Source of the DNA: Glandiceps talaboti
Taxonomy: Eukaryota > Hemichordata > Enteropneusta > Spengelidae
Assembly: GCF_964340395.1 (NCBI RefSeq)
Contig: NC_135559.1
Location: 6,152,259 to 6,216,258, forward strand
Length of the DNA: 64,000 bases
Direction: 5' to 3'
Of the stretch, positions 62,871-64,000 are shown in pieces. Within the stretch, counting starts at the first letter, position 1. Every line of letters starts with the position of its first letter. The notes under the pieces are model-generated. The model saw only the letters and a program-made list of their open reading frames with translations. It made no database searches and was not told where the DNA came from. The position numbers were made by a program, and so were the translations under genes.

Positions 62871-63827
62871 TTAGCGTAAGCTTCTTATATGACCGTGTCT
62901 TCCTCTGTTCCTAGTAGCCTGACCCAATTTCACCGGTGACTATTCTGCCTCGTAATAAGCATTGACAATACCCTGGACACAAAAACAGTTTGTTTATCTT
63001 CGCGTATGCTGCTGAGCTATATAACGTCCCCAGGAGATGTGCTCGTAACGCATACGTCTAGGTTATGCGTATACGAGGTAGTAGATAGAGTAATATATTT
63101 TACTTTCGATGTGACAACAGCACAAACAAATGACAAATGCAATTACGTCTTGCTAAGGCTATCAACCGTACGTGGCCGGGGTGCTAACAATAACGAACAG
63201 TGCTGCTGTGGTTTACTGCGTCAAGGCTATTCTCTTTGTAATCACGCTGTTTTAGCTCCATGAATGAACGAGTTCTGAAATCAAAGACTCACGTGACAAT
63301 GACCTGCTACCTACTTAATATTACTATAGTGATCCTAACATAACAAAGCAGTGTATTATGGGGGAAACCAACATATGTAAGATGATGGCGCCCTTCGAAA
63401 GACTTCGATGTGTTATACATGTACTTCCATGGATGTACTATTAACCACACCTCCTCTTCATTGACGTGACGTTACGATCGAGATTGCTGACTTTCTATTC
63501 TAAGTACCCGAATTGATCAGTTGGAATTGGAAATGCCATGCAAATCCATATATACACGTAACATGAAAACCTATACTACTATATATATACATGCATGTAT
63601 ATATTGTCATGATTTTCACCATGGAAGTGTAACTCAATACTTCCTTGTTTTCACCAACTATATGTTTGTTGTTACTTTTGATGTAAATGAACAAGATCAC
63701 CAAAAGTAAGCACCAATCAGTGCAGATGCTTTTCATGTGGATATATATTGCACTGTGTTACATGTATATTGTATTTCATTGCATTGTAGCCCATCTTGTA
63801 TCGTAGCGTATCGTTTCGTTGCGTATT

Positions 63828-63910
63828 GTGTTATGTTGTGTTGTGTTGTGTTGTGTTGTGTTGTGTTGTGTTGTGTTGTGCTGTGCTGTGCTGTGCTGTG
63901 TTGTGCTGTG
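63828..63910. repeat. (TTGTG)n/(CTGTG)n pentanucleotide array
   Basis: About 16 units, shifting from TTGTG to CTGTG, upstream of the CAP gene. Confidence 0.93.
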
Positions 63911-64000
63911 TTGCCTGTGCTGTGTCGTGTCTTATTGTTATTGAAAGATATCACATTTTATCATCTTGAATAAATAATTTATTGCAACTAAGTCGGTACT

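Larger units (their letters stand above)
62306..64000. other. Upstream flank of the CAP gene
   Basis: Contains repeat family Z copy 2 and the pentanucleotide array. No gene recognised. Confidence 0.6.

Noticed and set aside
63006-63263. 85-codon plus-strand frame
   Set aside because: No recognisable family, no signal of splicing, and flanked by repeats.

Overview
The window is animal (metazoan) nuclear DNA. All recognisable genes are split by GT-AG introns, the DNA is AT-rich, and it is crowded with microsatellites, fold-back elements, tRNA-derived SINEs and one LINE. The gene content (cGAS-like receptors, a CXorf38-type HEPN protein, an EGFR-ectodomain-like secreted protein and a GAPR-1-like CAP protein) suggests a marine invertebrate, perhaps an invertebrate deuterostome such as a hemichordate or amphioxus. 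A lophotrochozoan cannot be excluded from this sequence alone.

Six multi-exon genes were assembled by following reading frame and splice phase; every model closes in frame. (1) 2431-14196 (+): an 816-residue protein with an N-terminal CXorf38/DUF4559-like domain carrying an RNxxxH HEPN ribonuclease-type motif, a coiled coil and five double-stranded-RNA-binding domains. (2) 23151-33974 (+): a divergent Mab-21/cGAS-like nucleotidyltransferase whose third catalytic acid appears lost. (3) 43555-38935 (-) and (4) 48161-45512 (-): two tandem cGAS-like receptor paralogues with all three catalytic acids. (5) 51450-59052 (+): a secreted protein resembling the L2 domain and start of the second cysteine-rich domain of EGFR, with no membrane segment or kinase and a C-terminal coiled coil. 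(6) 62305-60134 (-): a CAP-domain protein with a myristoylation-type N-terminus, like GAPR-1/GLIPR2.

Layout: 1-2.4 kb microsatellite-bearing flank; 2.4-14.2 kb gene 1; 14.2-23.1 kb intergenic with repeats; 23.2-34.0 kb gene 2 with a 7.3-kb first intron; 34-38.9 kb intergenic with a 20-bp minisatellite; 38.9-43.6 kb gene 3, whose third intron carries an antisense 5'-truncated LINE; 45.5-48.2 kb gene 4; 51.4-59.1 kb gene 5; 60.1-62.3 kb gene 6; 62.3-64 kb flank with repeats.

How the genes may work together (inference): cGAS-like receptors make cyclic dinucleotides after sensing dsRNA or DNA. A protein combining a HEPN-type nuclease motif with five dsRNA-binding domains looks like a dsRNA-directed ribonuclease or sensor. 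Finding it within about 50 kb of three cGLR genes suggests a nucleic-acid immunity neighbourhood, conceptually like the vertebrate OAS/RNase L pair. The HEPN-coiled coil-5xdsRBD protein is the best candidate for something undescribed.
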